Shown here: piece after piece, positions 1 to 7,130 of the stretch
Position numbering within the stretch: position 1 is the stretch's first letter
Layout: each line of letters opens with the position of its first letter
Assembly (NCBI GenBank): GCA_026702635.1
Contig: JAPPBZ010000083.1
Span: 1-11,874 of the forward strand
Source of the DNA: Bacteroidota bacterium
GTDB taxonomy: Bacteria > Bacteroidota > Rhodothermia > Rhodothermales > Bin80
DNA length: 11,874 nucleotides
Direction of reading: 5' to 3'
Position numbers and translations under genes: made by a program
The notes under the pieces: model-generated
What the model saw: the letters and a program-made list of their open reading frames with translations, nothing else
Told to the model about the DNA's origin: nothing
Databases searched by the model: none

Positions 1-182
1 AAAGGACCTCACTTTGGGTCGCATGGGCAGGGTCTGTACCGGGTTCTCAATGAATACCTAACGGTCCGAGGTGCGGGGAAGCCCGCGCGCTCGGCTGATC
101 TCAATCAAGGGTCGTGCCCGAGAGCTCGTACCACGAGGGGATTCCTGCCTGACCATCTCTACAGGTTTGTACACACCCGGAA
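1..182. other. Left-edge region without recognisable gene
   Basis: This stretch lies downstream of the minus-strand hydroxylase gene and reaches the window edge. Plus-strand frame 1 is open from base 1 to a TGA near 297. It could therefore contain the 3' end of a plus-strand gene starting outside the window, but it would have to run about 110 bp antisense into the hydroxylase gene, and I recognise no family in its translation. Frame 2 closes at a TAA at 59-61 and frame 3 closes earlier. A short inverted repeat (CTCGT-ACC-ACGAG) sits at about 124-136, with no T-run that would make it a classic terminator. No tRNA-like fold was seen. Confidence 0.4.
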
Positions 183-1076
183 TCACTGGGCCTTTTTCCT
201 CTTTTTGTCGATGCCAAGTCCATGCAAATTCTGTCGTACGAACGTCTTGGGGAATTCATCCAGATCTTCAAAACCAAGTTCAATGTCACGCCCGCTGTGA
301 GGGATGGATGCGGTCTTGAACAAGTAGTCCCACAGGCTGAGGCTAATCCCGTAATTAATACCATACGGATGGCCCTCCGGCCAGTGCTTGGCATGATGCC
401 AAATGTGCATCTGAGGGTTGTTGATTACATATTTCAGGGGGCCCAAAGGGATCCAGATATTGCTGTGATTCGCATGCCCGATCACCAGTGTGACCAGGTA
501 AACAATAAAAAACTCTTCAATCCCAAACCCGATCATCGCCAGCGGGATATACTGCAGTCCGTTGTAGACCACATTCTCCATCCAGTGAAACCGCAGATGC
601 GCAGCGAACCCCAACTCTTCCACGGAATGATGCACCTTATGAAACTCCCATAATGCCGGGATACGATGCAAGAGCCGGTGGACATTCCAATGAATAAAAT
701 CACGGATCACAAAAAGCACCAGCAGCTGTGCCCATACGGGTAGATTGCCCACCTGAATAGCCACCAGGTTGGTAATCCCAATACTGGCCAGCGCATCATT
801 GAAGAGATTCACAACCACCATGCTCGCCGCGTTGAAGATAAAGAGCGAGAATAGGAAGTAGTTGAAGAACACGTAGAAAAGATCCAGCCAGAAATCATGC
901 CTGAACTTCTTCTGCTCTTTACGCCATGGAGCAAAGAGCTCAAGGGCAAAGAAAACAAGGCTAACTCCAATCAGCCAATAGAAATAATTTTGCCAGTGGG
1001 GGACGGTGATCTCTGTCCACAAATAGCGTGAGTAGGCTTCGTAGCCGCTCAGAAATATGTCCCAGTACTTCTCCAT
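183..1076 (-). CDS. Sterol desaturase / fatty acid hydroxylase family membrane protein
   Basis: This is a 297-residue integral membrane di-iron oxygenase of the fatty acid hydroxylase superfamily (sterol desaturase family). Members hydroxylate or desaturate lipid chains, sterols or carotenoids using O2. The histidine boxes are visible: HWNVH at 129-133, HKVHH at 146-150, HANH at 201-204 and HIWHH at 224-228. Hydrophobic segments lie at about 30-50, 65-90, 112-127 and 178-200, giving the usual hairpin topology with the histidines on the cytoplasmic face. The C-terminus is strongly basic (KKRKK at 291-295). The ATG lies 6 bp after the recG stop codon, so the two are probably co-transcribed although functionally unrelated. 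Family assignment is firm. The lipid substrate cannot be read from the sequence; a membrane lipid or ornithine-lipid-type hydroxylation is possible but unproven. Confidence 0.9.
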   Translation of the reverse strand: MEKYWDIFLSGYEAYSRYLWTEITVPHWQNYFYWLIGVSLVFFALELFAPWRKEQKKFRHDFWLDLFYVFFNYFLFSLFIFNAASMVVVNLFNDALASIGITNLVAIQVGNLPVWAQLLVLFVIRDFIHWNVHRLLHRIPALWEFHKVHHSVEELGFAAHLRFHWMENVVYNGLQYIPLAMIGFGIEEFFIVYLVTLVIGHANHSNIWIPLGPLKYVINNPQMHIWHHAKHWPEGHPYGINYGISLSLWDYLFKTASIPHSGRDIELGFEDLDEFPKTFVRQNLHGLGIDKKRKKAQ

Positions 1077-1082
1077 ATTCCA

Positions 1083-3182
1083 TTAACCTGTACGTGCATA
1101 CCCCTCCATCCGTGCCAATATGAACGTCTCAAAATATGTGTGCATCGCCTGATGCTGAGGTAAAGCCAGATCTTGATCCCGTTCCCAAAGATCTCTTACC
1201 GCTTGTTGCGCCTGTTCCAGGATCGGTGTATCCCCTGGGATCTCTGCAATCCGAAGTTCCGGCATTCCACTTTGCCGAGTTCCGAATAGATCACCTGCTC
1301 CCCGCAACTTTAAGTCAGCCTCGCTGATCTCGAACCCATCTGTGGTACGCTCGATCACTTCCAATCGTTCTTTGGACTCCAAAGATTGACGCCATTCTGC
1401 CATGAGGATACAATAGCTTTGATGGTTGCTCCGTCCAACTCGTCCCCGCAACTGATGTAGTTGACTCAACCCAAATCTCTCCGCATGTTCAATGACAATG
1501 ACGGTTGCTTCTGATGCATCTACGCCGACTTCAATGACAGTCGTTGCCACTAGAACTTGCACCTGTCCCGACTTAAACCGTGCCATGACCGCTTCTTTTT
1601 CCTGGCTCTTCATCTTTCCATGTACAAGCCCCACCTTGTCCTTCTGGTGCAACCGCTGCCATGCCAGAAAACCTGCTTCCGCGTTTTTTAGATCGCTCTT
1701 CTCGCTTTCATCCACCTGCGGATAGACGATATAGGCTTGCCGTCCCTGCCGTAATTGTTCCAGTACGATGGCTTCCATTTCCGAGCGGCGACTTTCCCGG
1801 AGTAGTCTGGTGATGATGCGCTTGCGTCCTTTTGGGAGATCCCGAATGGTCGTCATACTCAGATCCCCATACATCGTCAACGAAAGGGATCGCGGAATCG
1901 GCGTGGCACTCATCATAAGCACATGCGGATTTTCTCCCTTGGCAACTAGGCTTGCTCGCTGCTCCACGCCGAAGCGATGCTGCTCGTCTACCACTGCAAG
2001 CGCCAACTTCTTGAACTTCACCTGCTCCTGAAACACCGCATGGGTCCCCGCAACAATGTCAATTTCTCCACTGGCAATCTCTGCCAAGACCTGCTCCCGC
2101 ACCCGCTTACGCTGTCCTCCGATCAGCAACCCAACCTTGATCCCAAGCGGCTCAAGATATTGAGACAGACTGGCATATTGCTGCTCGGCCAAGACCTCTG
2201 TCGGTGCCATGAAAACGCCTTGAAACCGGCTGTCTGCAACCAAGATCAGGGCCGCAACTGCAACGACGGTCTTGCCACAGCCGACGTCCCCCTGCAACAT
2301 ACGATACATGGGATAGCCACTGAGCATATCCTCTTCTATCGTTTTTAGGGCGTCTTTCTGCCCCTGTGTCAATTCAAAGGGCAGCACCTCGTTGATGAAC
2401 TGCCGATAGCGGACTCCCTGACCATTCAATCGGATCCCTGTACGTTCTGCACGCTTCTTTTTGGTATGGTGAAGCAGTAATTGAAGAAAGAAGAATTCCT
2501 CAAATTTCAGGCGGTATCTGGCCTTTTCAATCTCCTCATGGCTTTTTGGGAAATGGATTGCCCGCAGGGCGACCCGGCCATCTAGGAGGTTGTGCTTCTT
2601 TTCTACCCACTCGGGCAGAACCTGTGGAAATTTCAACCCATGGCTCTGGATGAGTTGATAGACGATCTTCCGAAACGCTCGACTGCTGAGGCCAACTCCC
2701 TGCAGCCGTGTACTTCCAGGATACAGGGCAGTAATTCTACCCGTTGAGAGCTGTGGCCCTCCCTCATCAAGCCGATCAAAATCCGGGTGCACCATCGTCC
2801 AGGATTTATCAAACCTTGACACCTCCCCGGTAAATGCAATCCGGTAGCCCGGAACGAGCGCTTTCTGGATCCATTTGAATCCCTTGAACCAGATTAATTT
2901 CAGGCGTCCGTTCCAATCGTCACGGATCAGTACTTCCAGACGCTGACGGTTACGCCCCTTAACCACCTCTACACCATGAACGACCCCGATAATCGTTACC
3001 ATCTCCCCTTGGGTATCCAAATGAATCACCTGAGATACATTCGAATGATCCAGATAACGCCTGGGGTAATAATGTAAGAGATCCCGATAGGTCTCTACGC
3101 CAAACTGAGAGAGCGCATCCGCGCGGGAAGGGCCCACTCCCTTAAGGTATCGGACCGATTCAGCAAATACATACTTTGCCAT
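1083..3182 (-). CDS. recG: ATP-dependent DNA helicase RecG
   Basis: This is the superfamily 2 double-stranded DNA translocase that remodels stalled replication forks and branch-migrates Holliday junctions in the cytoplasm. From the ATG at 3182 it is 699 residues (E. coli RecG is 693). In order it shows an N-terminal helix-hairpin-like segment (YLKGVGPSRADAL, about 12-24), the OB-fold wedge domain (about 60-140), and helicase domain 1 with Walker A GDVGCGKT at 298-305 and DEQH at 399-402. The SATPIPR motif and helicase domain 2 follow, with the LRGRVGR arginine motif, then the C-terminal FGTRQSG and RIAE elements typical of RecG. A TTG at 3191 would add three residues (MFI). I prefer the ATG because homology to RecG begins just after it and neither start has a clear ribosome-binding site. 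The hydroxylase gene follows after 6 bp. Nothing is truncated or missing. Confidence 0.97.
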   Translation of the reverse strand: MAKYVFAESVRYLKGVGPSRADALSQFGVETYRDLLHYYPRRYLDHSNVSQVIHLDTQGEMVTIIGVVHGVEVVKGRNRQRLEVLIRDDWNGRLKLIWFKGFKWIQKALVPGYRIAFTGEVSRFDKSWTMVHPDFDRLDEGGPQLSTGRITALYPGSTRLQGVGLSSRAFRKIVYQLIQSHGLKFPQVLPEWVEKKHNLLDGRVALRAIHFPKSHEEIEKARYRLKFEEFFFLQLLLHHTKKKRAERTGIRLNGQGVRYRQFINEVLPFELTQGQKDALKTIEEDMLSGYPMYRMLQGDVGCGKTVVAVAALILVADSRFQGVFMAPTEVLAEQQYASLSQYLEPLGIKVGLLIGGQRKRVREQVLAEIASGEIDIVAGTHAVFQEQVKFKKLALAVVDEQHRFGVEQRASLVAKGENPHVLMMSATPIPRSLSLTMYGDLSMTTIRDLPKGRKRIITRLLRESRRSEMEAIVLEQLRQGRQAYIVYPQVDESEKSDLKNAEAGFLAWQRLHQKDKVGLVHGKMKSQEKEAVMARFKSGQVQVLVATTVIEVGVDASEATVIVIEHAERFGLSQLHQLRGRVGRSNHQSYCILMAEWRQSLESKERLEVIERTTDGFEISEADLKLRGAGDLFGTRQSGMPELRIAEIPGDTPILEQAQQAVRDLWERDQDLALPQHQAMHTYFETFILARMEGYARTG

Positions 3183-3347
3183 GATGAACAACTTGCCAGT
3201 ACGCGGATCTACGGAAGATACTGACCTGAAACCACTTGTCTATCTATATCCGCACAGGATGAAGCCAAAAATCCCGAATGCACAGATTCAATCGTTCGGA
3301 TAATCCCCTTGGAATATTTCTCAGGGCCTCACATTAGATCCTGACCT
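3183..3347. other. Intergenic region upstream of recG
   Basis: This 165-bp gap separates the stop of the dioxygenase gene from the start of recG; both are on the minus strand. It presumably holds a promoter for recG and the end of the dioxygenase transcript. I see no clear -10/-35 pair, no strong hairpin followed by a T-run, and no small ORF worth calling. Confidence 0.4.
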
Positions 3348-4088
3348 CTATCCTGCATCGGAGAGATCAAGGCCAATGGGGAACAGGGCCTGGTACCCTG
3401 CATCACTGGGAGTCAGCTCCAGCGTCAGTCGACCTCTCGAACGGCGAAAAGTTCTATCATTGGAGTTGCGAACCGTGCGTGTGCCATGTACATCATAGGG
3501 CGGCTCCGCATGCACTTGATCCGTCAACTCGTCGTCAAAATAGAGCTGTGACGTAAACTCATATCTCCTTCCCTTTTCCACTCCAGTACGGATTTTAAAA
3601 TGAATATGTACGGCCCTGCCTCTGTACCATCCAGGATAAATCGTCATGAACCGAGCCATCCCATCTTGGTCCGTCAACTGGTAGCCGCGAAGGAATTTCA
3701 GGTCGCGTAGATCTGATCCTCGGTCCCGAAACCCTGAATACCGCCCCACGGCATCGCACTGCCATAGATCTACTTGTGCACCGGGCAAAGGTACACATTC
3801 TTCGCTGCCTACCCGCAAAACCTGAATTGTGACCCCAAGAGGCAAGCCAGGGGAAACAGTATTGGTACTGGGATCCATGCGGATATCAGATCGCTCAAAC
3901 TCAACATCCGTAAAAAACGGGCCTTCCGTTTGCTCCGGCCGAACGATGCAGTCAGGCACGCCAACTGCTGAAGCAGATTGATTCGCTACAAGATGACTGG
4001 ATCCTGCCACGAAAGCGGCTCCGAAAATCTGCATGATTTCTCGACGGCTCAGTATCCGGCCGACAGGCACATCGTCTAAATCCATCAT
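3348..4088 (-). CDS. Tat-exported intradiol ring-cleavage dioxygenase
   Basis: This 246-residue protein belongs to the non-haem Fe(III) intradiol dioxygenase family (catechol 1,2- and protocatechuate 3,4-dioxygenase fold). The family splits catecholic rings between the two hydroxyl groups using O2. The opening motif PEQTEGPFF (51-59) is diagnostic. The four expected iron ligands are present: Tyr117 (GRYSGF), Tyr155 (GWYRGR), and His161 and His163 (HIHFK). The N-terminus has a twin-arginine signal (SRREIM at 14-19, then a hydrophobic stretch to about 42), so the folded metalloenzyme is probably exported. A second in-frame ATG immediately follows the first, and either start keeps the Tat motif. 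No ring-hydroxylating or muconate-pathway gene is adjacent, so it is not part of a classical catabolic operon. The substrate is unknown; exported members of the family have been linked to plant- or humus-derived phenolics. Confidence 0.92.
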   Translation of the reverse strand: MMDLDDVPVGRILSRREIMQIFGAAFVAGSSHLVANQSASAVGVPDCIVRPEQTEGPFFTDVEFERSDIRMDPSTNTVSPGLPLGVTIQVLRVGSEECVPLPGAQVDLWQCDAVGRYSGFRDRGSDLRDLKFLRGYQLTDQDGMARFMTIYPGWYRGRAVHIHFKIRTGVEKGRRYEFTSQLYFDDELTDQVHAEPPYDVHGTRTVRNSNDRTFRRSRGRLTLELTPSDAGYQALFPIGLDLSDAG

Positions 4089-4305
4089 TCTACGTGTTTG
4101 GTTGTGATTACTTCTCTATGACCAAAATAGATCGTTTGATATAATCTATAGAACAGCTGGCAAAAGTACCCGTTTTCCTAGGCCAATTTGACGCTCTCAT
4201 CGTCAATCACCTACCGTGCCTCGCTCTCTAGTTGACGAACCGGTATGAGATCCATTCCGTTGAAGGGAGACCATTTCATCATCAGCACTCACAGCAGACT
4301 TACCG
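4089..4305. promoter_or_regulatory. Divergent promoter region, dioxygenase / NadR-like kinase
   Basis: This 217-bp gap lies between two divergently transcribed genes and so should carry promoters for both. A perfect TATAAT occurs on the plus strand at 4140-4145, about 160 bp before the kinase ATG, but no TTGACA-like -35 lies 16-18 bp upstream of it. An AGGGAG stretch at 4264-4269 resembles a ribosome-binding site, but it is about 36 bases from the ATG. The only in-frame codon near it that could start translation is a rare ATT, so I do not use it. Promoter positions are therefore suggestions only. Confidence 0.35.
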
Positions 4306-4842
4306 ATGAATTCTGATCGTGTGACTACCGTGGTACTGATGGGGGCTGAATCAACCGGCAAAACCACACTCGCAGCCGCACTGGCAAAACATTACAACAC
4401 GATCTGGATTGCCGAATACCTGAGGCTGTTTGTTGACGAGAAAGGAGCACTTCCCGAGGAGGCGGATGTGCATGCGATTGCCAGAGGACACCTGGATCTA
4501 GTTGCCTCCCTGCAACCTGAAGCTCATAGAGTCCTGTTCGTAGACACAGATCTTTTCACTACATGTGTATACCAGCGCATCTACTTCGGTGAGTGTCCAC
4601 CCTCTATCGAGCGTGCTGCCAAACGTCACCAGTCGGGACTTTATCTGTTCATGGAACCAGATATCCCCTGGATCCCCGATCCTGGTCAACGGGCGAGTCC
4701 CCAAGAGCGCTTACGCTCGCACGCACTCCTGATGGCTGAGGCCAAAACCCACTCTTTGAACACCGTTCCGATTTGTGGAACCCAGGATCAACGCCTGACC
4801 ACTGCGATCACAGCAGTTGATCACTATCTGGCTAAGGGGTAA
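4306..4842 (+). CDS. NadR-like P-loop ATPase / probable nicotinamide riboside kinase
   Basis: This 178-residue soluble P-loop protein resembles the C-terminal ribosylnicotinamide kinase domain of NadR (AAA_28 type), which phosphorylates nicotinamide riboside to NMN for NAD salvage. Visible features are the Walker A GAESTGKTT at 13-21, an IAEYLRLF segment at 35-42 matching the WEYGREF region of NadR, and a Walker-B-like LFVDTDLFTT at 77-86. An LFMEPDIPWIPDPGQR stretch at 114-129 and an arginine-containing lid (ERLRSH) at 134-139 follow. The helix-turn-helix and nucleotidyltransferase domains of full NadR are absent, so it would be a stand-alone kinase. The ATG is chosen because an in-frame TGA lies at 4261-4263 with no better start between. 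Its 3' end overlaps the convergent FGE gene by 11 bp. No NAD gene or PnuC-type transporter is beside it; a kinase for another small substrate cannot be excluded. Confidence 0.8.
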   Translation: MNSDRVTTVVLMGAESTGKTTLAAALAKHYNTIWIAEYLRLFVDEKGALPEEADVHAIARGHLDLVASLQPEAHRVLFVDTDLFTTCVYQRIYFGECPPSIERAAKRHQSGLYLFMEPDIPWIPDPGQRASPQERLRSHALLMAEAKTHSLNTVPICGTQDQRLTTAITAVDHYLAKG

Positions 4843-5692
4843 TGTCCCTGACTAGGCGAAAGCCCACATGATAGAGGGCAGTCTCCGGTGTTGAGTGACT
4901 GCGCCCGGAGACCCGATAGCCATGACACCAGCCCGGCTCGCACAAAAAACTGCCTCCACGCTGCGCTTTCTCGCTACTGGAATTTGGCTGAAATTCCTGA
5001 TCCCGATCCGCATAGGATTGATACCAATCTGCGGTCCACTCCCATACATTCCCGCCCATATCAACGAGTCCTGCAGGTGTTTCCCCGAATGCTCCCACCG
5101 GTGATGTGGTTGCATATCCATCTGCGTTGGTATTGAACCTGGGGAATTGGCCGTTCCACACATTCGCCTTGTACTCTCCGTCCTGTACAAGCAAATCCCC
5201 CCAGGCGTATTGGCCGCTGCTACCATAACGGGCGGCATGTTCCCATTCAATTTCAGTGGGAAGCCGCTTATTCGCCCATTCCGCATACGCAACTGCATCA
5301 TTCCACGACACCTGCGTAACCGGATGATCATCGGGAGCTGGCGAATAATCAGGACCTAATGGCCACTGCCAGTATGCACCAGGGCTGAGTTCCCACTGTC
5401 TGGTTGAATCATTGAAGATGCCTGCATCCCCGAATGATTCGGCTTGCGTCACATATCCTGTTGCCAAGACAAATTCCCGGAACGATCCGACCGTAACCGG
5501 AGAGATATCCATGAAAAACGGCCGAACACGAGCACGGAAAACCGGCCGCTCATGCGGCATACCGTTCTTTGACCCAATTTGAGTCGTTCCACCCGGGATA
5601 TAGACCATGCCCGGCGGCGGAAGAGGAGGTGGCCCCTGGCTGCAGGCACCAAAAGCCACACAAACAAAAAGAATGCATGTCACTCGTTCCAT
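4832..5692 (-). CDS. Formylglycine-generating enzyme (sulfatase-modifying factor), lipoprotein
   Basis: This 286-residue FGE-sulfatase domain protein would oxidise the active-site cysteine of sulfatases to C-alpha-formylglycine, using O2 and copper. The core runs from GMVYIPGG (about 28-35) to the terminal VGFRLVRD. The NVWEWTADW segment is at 215-223. Near the C-terminus GGSFLCEPGWC places Cys251 and Cys256 in the C-x4-C spacing of the copper-binding catalytic cysteine pair of human and actinobacterial FGE, with Ser248 matching the conserved serine three residues before the first cysteine. Many FGE-fold relatives lack this pair, so a true catalyst is likely. The N-terminus is a short hydrophobic signal with a lipobox-like FGAC ending at Cys17, followed by a proline-rich linker (20-27), suggesting a lipid-anchored extracytoplasmic enzyme. 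Its ATG lies inside the end of the sulfatase gene (13-bp overlap), implying translational coupling and a dedicated client. Confidence 0.93.
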   Translation of the reverse strand: MERVTCILFVCVAFGACSQGPPPLPPPGMVYIPGGTTQIGSKNGMPHERPVFRARVRPFFMDISPVTVGSFREFVLATGYVTQAESFGDAGIFNDSTRQWELSPGAYWQWPLGPDYSPAPDDHPVTQVSWNDAVAYAEWANKRLPTEIEWEHAARYGSSGQYAWGDLLVQDGEYKANVWNGQFPRFNTNADGYATTSPVGAFGETPAGLVDMGGNVWEWTADWYQSYADRDQEFQPNSSSEKAQRGGSFLCEPGWCHGYRVSGRSHSTPETALYHVGFRLVRDITP

Positions 5693-7065
5693 TCTGGAAT
5701 CGCCAGTTGAGTAGGTGCTCGGACGACTTCAGCTAGGTGTTCCTCTACCATTTCCTGTATTTCAAGGATCACCTCCGGCTCCTGTTCAGCAAGATTGAAC
5801 CGCTCCCCTGGATCCCGGTCCAAATGATAGAGAAGTGGCGATTCATGTACCACTGGCTGATCGCCCACATATGCACTTTGCGTGATGTAATGCACCTTCC
5901 AGGGCCCCTTACGTGCAGCCCAAAGCTGAGTCCCACGATAATAATAGATCGCTTCCCGAACCTGGGCGGTAGGATCTCGAAAAACTGGCGTCAGGTCCAC
6001 TCCATCATAGATTCGATCATCTGGGAGCGATGCACCGGCGAGCTCCAGCATGGTCGGCATTAGATCCATGGTGACTCCCAGTGCCTGGGTCGTATGACCA
6101 GTAGAAATCGTTCCTGGCCACCAAGCGATCGTCGGCACGCGCATTCCCCCTTCCCAGGTGGTTCCTTTCCCATTACGCAGAAGTCCGGCAGTCCCACCTG
6201 CAAACCCTACCGTCAGCCATGGCCCGTTATCACTTGTGAAAATGACAAGGGTCTTGCGGTCTAGGCCGGTCTCCCGCAAAACATCCAGTATTTGTCCAAC
6301 GCTCCAATCGATCTCTTCAATCACATCTCCGTAAAGCCCTCGTGCACTCGTTCCCTCAAATTCATCCGATGCAAAGAGCGGAATATGAGGCATAGTGTGC
6401 GGCAGGTACAGGAAAAATGGATTATCTCTGTTTTTTCGGATAAAGGAAACAGATTCTTCTGTATACCGGCGCGTCAGAAGGCGCTGATCAGGCTCCGACT
6501 CAATCACCTCCGTACCCCGCATAAGAGGCAATGGGGGGTACGTCTGCGCACGCCCCCAGTCACTCGCTGAAGGGGTCATGTCATTTGAGTAAGGAATCCC
6601 AAAATACTCGTCAAACCCATGTTCCGTCGGGAAATGCCCGGGGACATGCCCGAGATGCCATTTCCCGATTGCTGCGCTTACATAACCTACGGATTGCAAT
6701 GCTTCCGGGATTGTAATCTCTGATGCGGGCATCCCTCCCTTGCTTGGAGGGAAGAGAACCCGGATCCGGTCATCTGCTAGCCCATTTCGGACAGGTAATC
6801 GCCCGGTCAAAAGCGCAGCCCGGCTCGGCGTACATACGGATGCTCCCGTATAGAACTGAGAAAAACGAAGTCCCTCTGCAGCCATGCGATCCAGATGGGG
6901 AGTCCGAATAGTCGGATGCCCATATACACCCACATCTCCATATCCCATATCATCCGCAAAGATGATAATAAAATTGGGCCGCTCCTGCTCGTCCATCTGG
7001 AAATTCGAACTGCAGGCACACAGTGAGACTAAAAAGATGGTAATCCGTATATAGGAGACGGGCAT
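5680..7065 (-). CDS. Type I (formylglycine) sulfatase, arylsulfatase A-like lipoprotein
   Basis: This 461-residue sulfatase of the alkaline phosphatase superfamily hydrolyses sulfate esters. The signature C-T-P-S-R occurs at 78-82, followed by LTGR at 86-89, so Cys78 is the residue to be converted to formylglycine. Metal and active-site elements are visible: FADDMGYGD at 36-44 (Asp38, Asp39), GKWHLG at 134-139, and SDNG at 278-281. The segment around the signature is close in style to arylsulfatase A and N-acetylgalactosamine-6-sulfatase, but I cannot assign a substrate or SulfAtlas subfamily. The N-terminus is a hydrophobic signal with a lipobox-like LCAC ending at Cys18, then an acidic linker, indicating a lipid-anchored protein in the periplasm or at the cell surface. 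The 3' end overlaps the FGE gene by 13 bp. The start faces the barrel-protein gene across 65 bp. No SusC/SusD-type genes are in view. Confidence 0.95.
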   Translation of the reverse strand: MPVSYIRITIFLVSLCACSSNFQMDEQERPNFIIIFADDMGYGDVGVYGHPTIRTPHLDRMAAEGLRFSQFYTGASVCTPSRAALLTGRLPVRNGLADDRIRVLFPPSKGGMPASEITIPEALQSVGYVSAAIGKWHLGHVPGHFPTEHGFDEYFGIPYSNDMTPSASDWGRAQTYPPLPLMRGTEVIESEPDQRLLTRRYTEESVSFIRKNRDNPFFLYLPHTMPHIPLFASDEFEGTSARGLYGDVIEEIDWSVGQILDVLRETGLDRKTLVIFTSDNGPWLTVGFAGGTAGLLRNGKGTTWEGGMRVPTIAWWPGTISTGHTTQALGVTMDLMPTMLELAGASLPDDRIYDGVDLTPVFRDPTAQVREAIYYYRGTQLWAARKGPWKVHYITQSAYVGDQPVVHESPLLYHLDRDPGERFNLAEQEPEVILEIQEMVEEHLAEVVRAPTQLAIPEWNE

Positions 7066-7130
7066 GACTTAACGCGTTTTCTGGTGCAGCATAAAATACA
7101 TCCGTGCTCTAACATAAACCCCATTCGACG
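7066..7130. promoter_or_regulatory. Short divergent promoter region, sulfatase-FGE / barrel protein
   Basis: Only 65 bp separate the divergent start codons, so promoters and any operator for the sulfatase-FGE pair and the outer-membrane protein must overlap or extend into the coding sequences. The gap is AT-richer than its surroundings (ATAAAATA at about 7091-7098) and contains the 8-bp palindrome AACGCGTT at 7071-7078, 5 bases upstream of the sulfatase ATG. Neither start has a Shine-Dalgarno sequence. Exact -10/-35 or TAnnTTTG boxes are not convincing. Confidence 0.4.

Noticed and set aside
1..182. tRNA or other RNA gene at the left edge
   Set aside because: There is no T-arm GGTTCGA-like motif and no cloverleaf pairing could be drawn.
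222..653. 143-codon plus-strand ORF opposite the hydroxylase gene
   Set aside because: It lies wholly antisense to a gene with clear histidine boxes, and its translation resembles no family.
4140..4145. TATAAT as a definite promoter for the NadR-like kinase
   Set aside because: No matching -35 lies at the right spacing, and organisms of this apparent type often use a different promoter consensus. It is kept only as a weak note.
4852..5331. 159-codon minus-strand ORF within the FGE gene
   Set aside because: It is an out-of-frame shadow of the FGE coding sequence; the FGE frame carries all conserved motifs.
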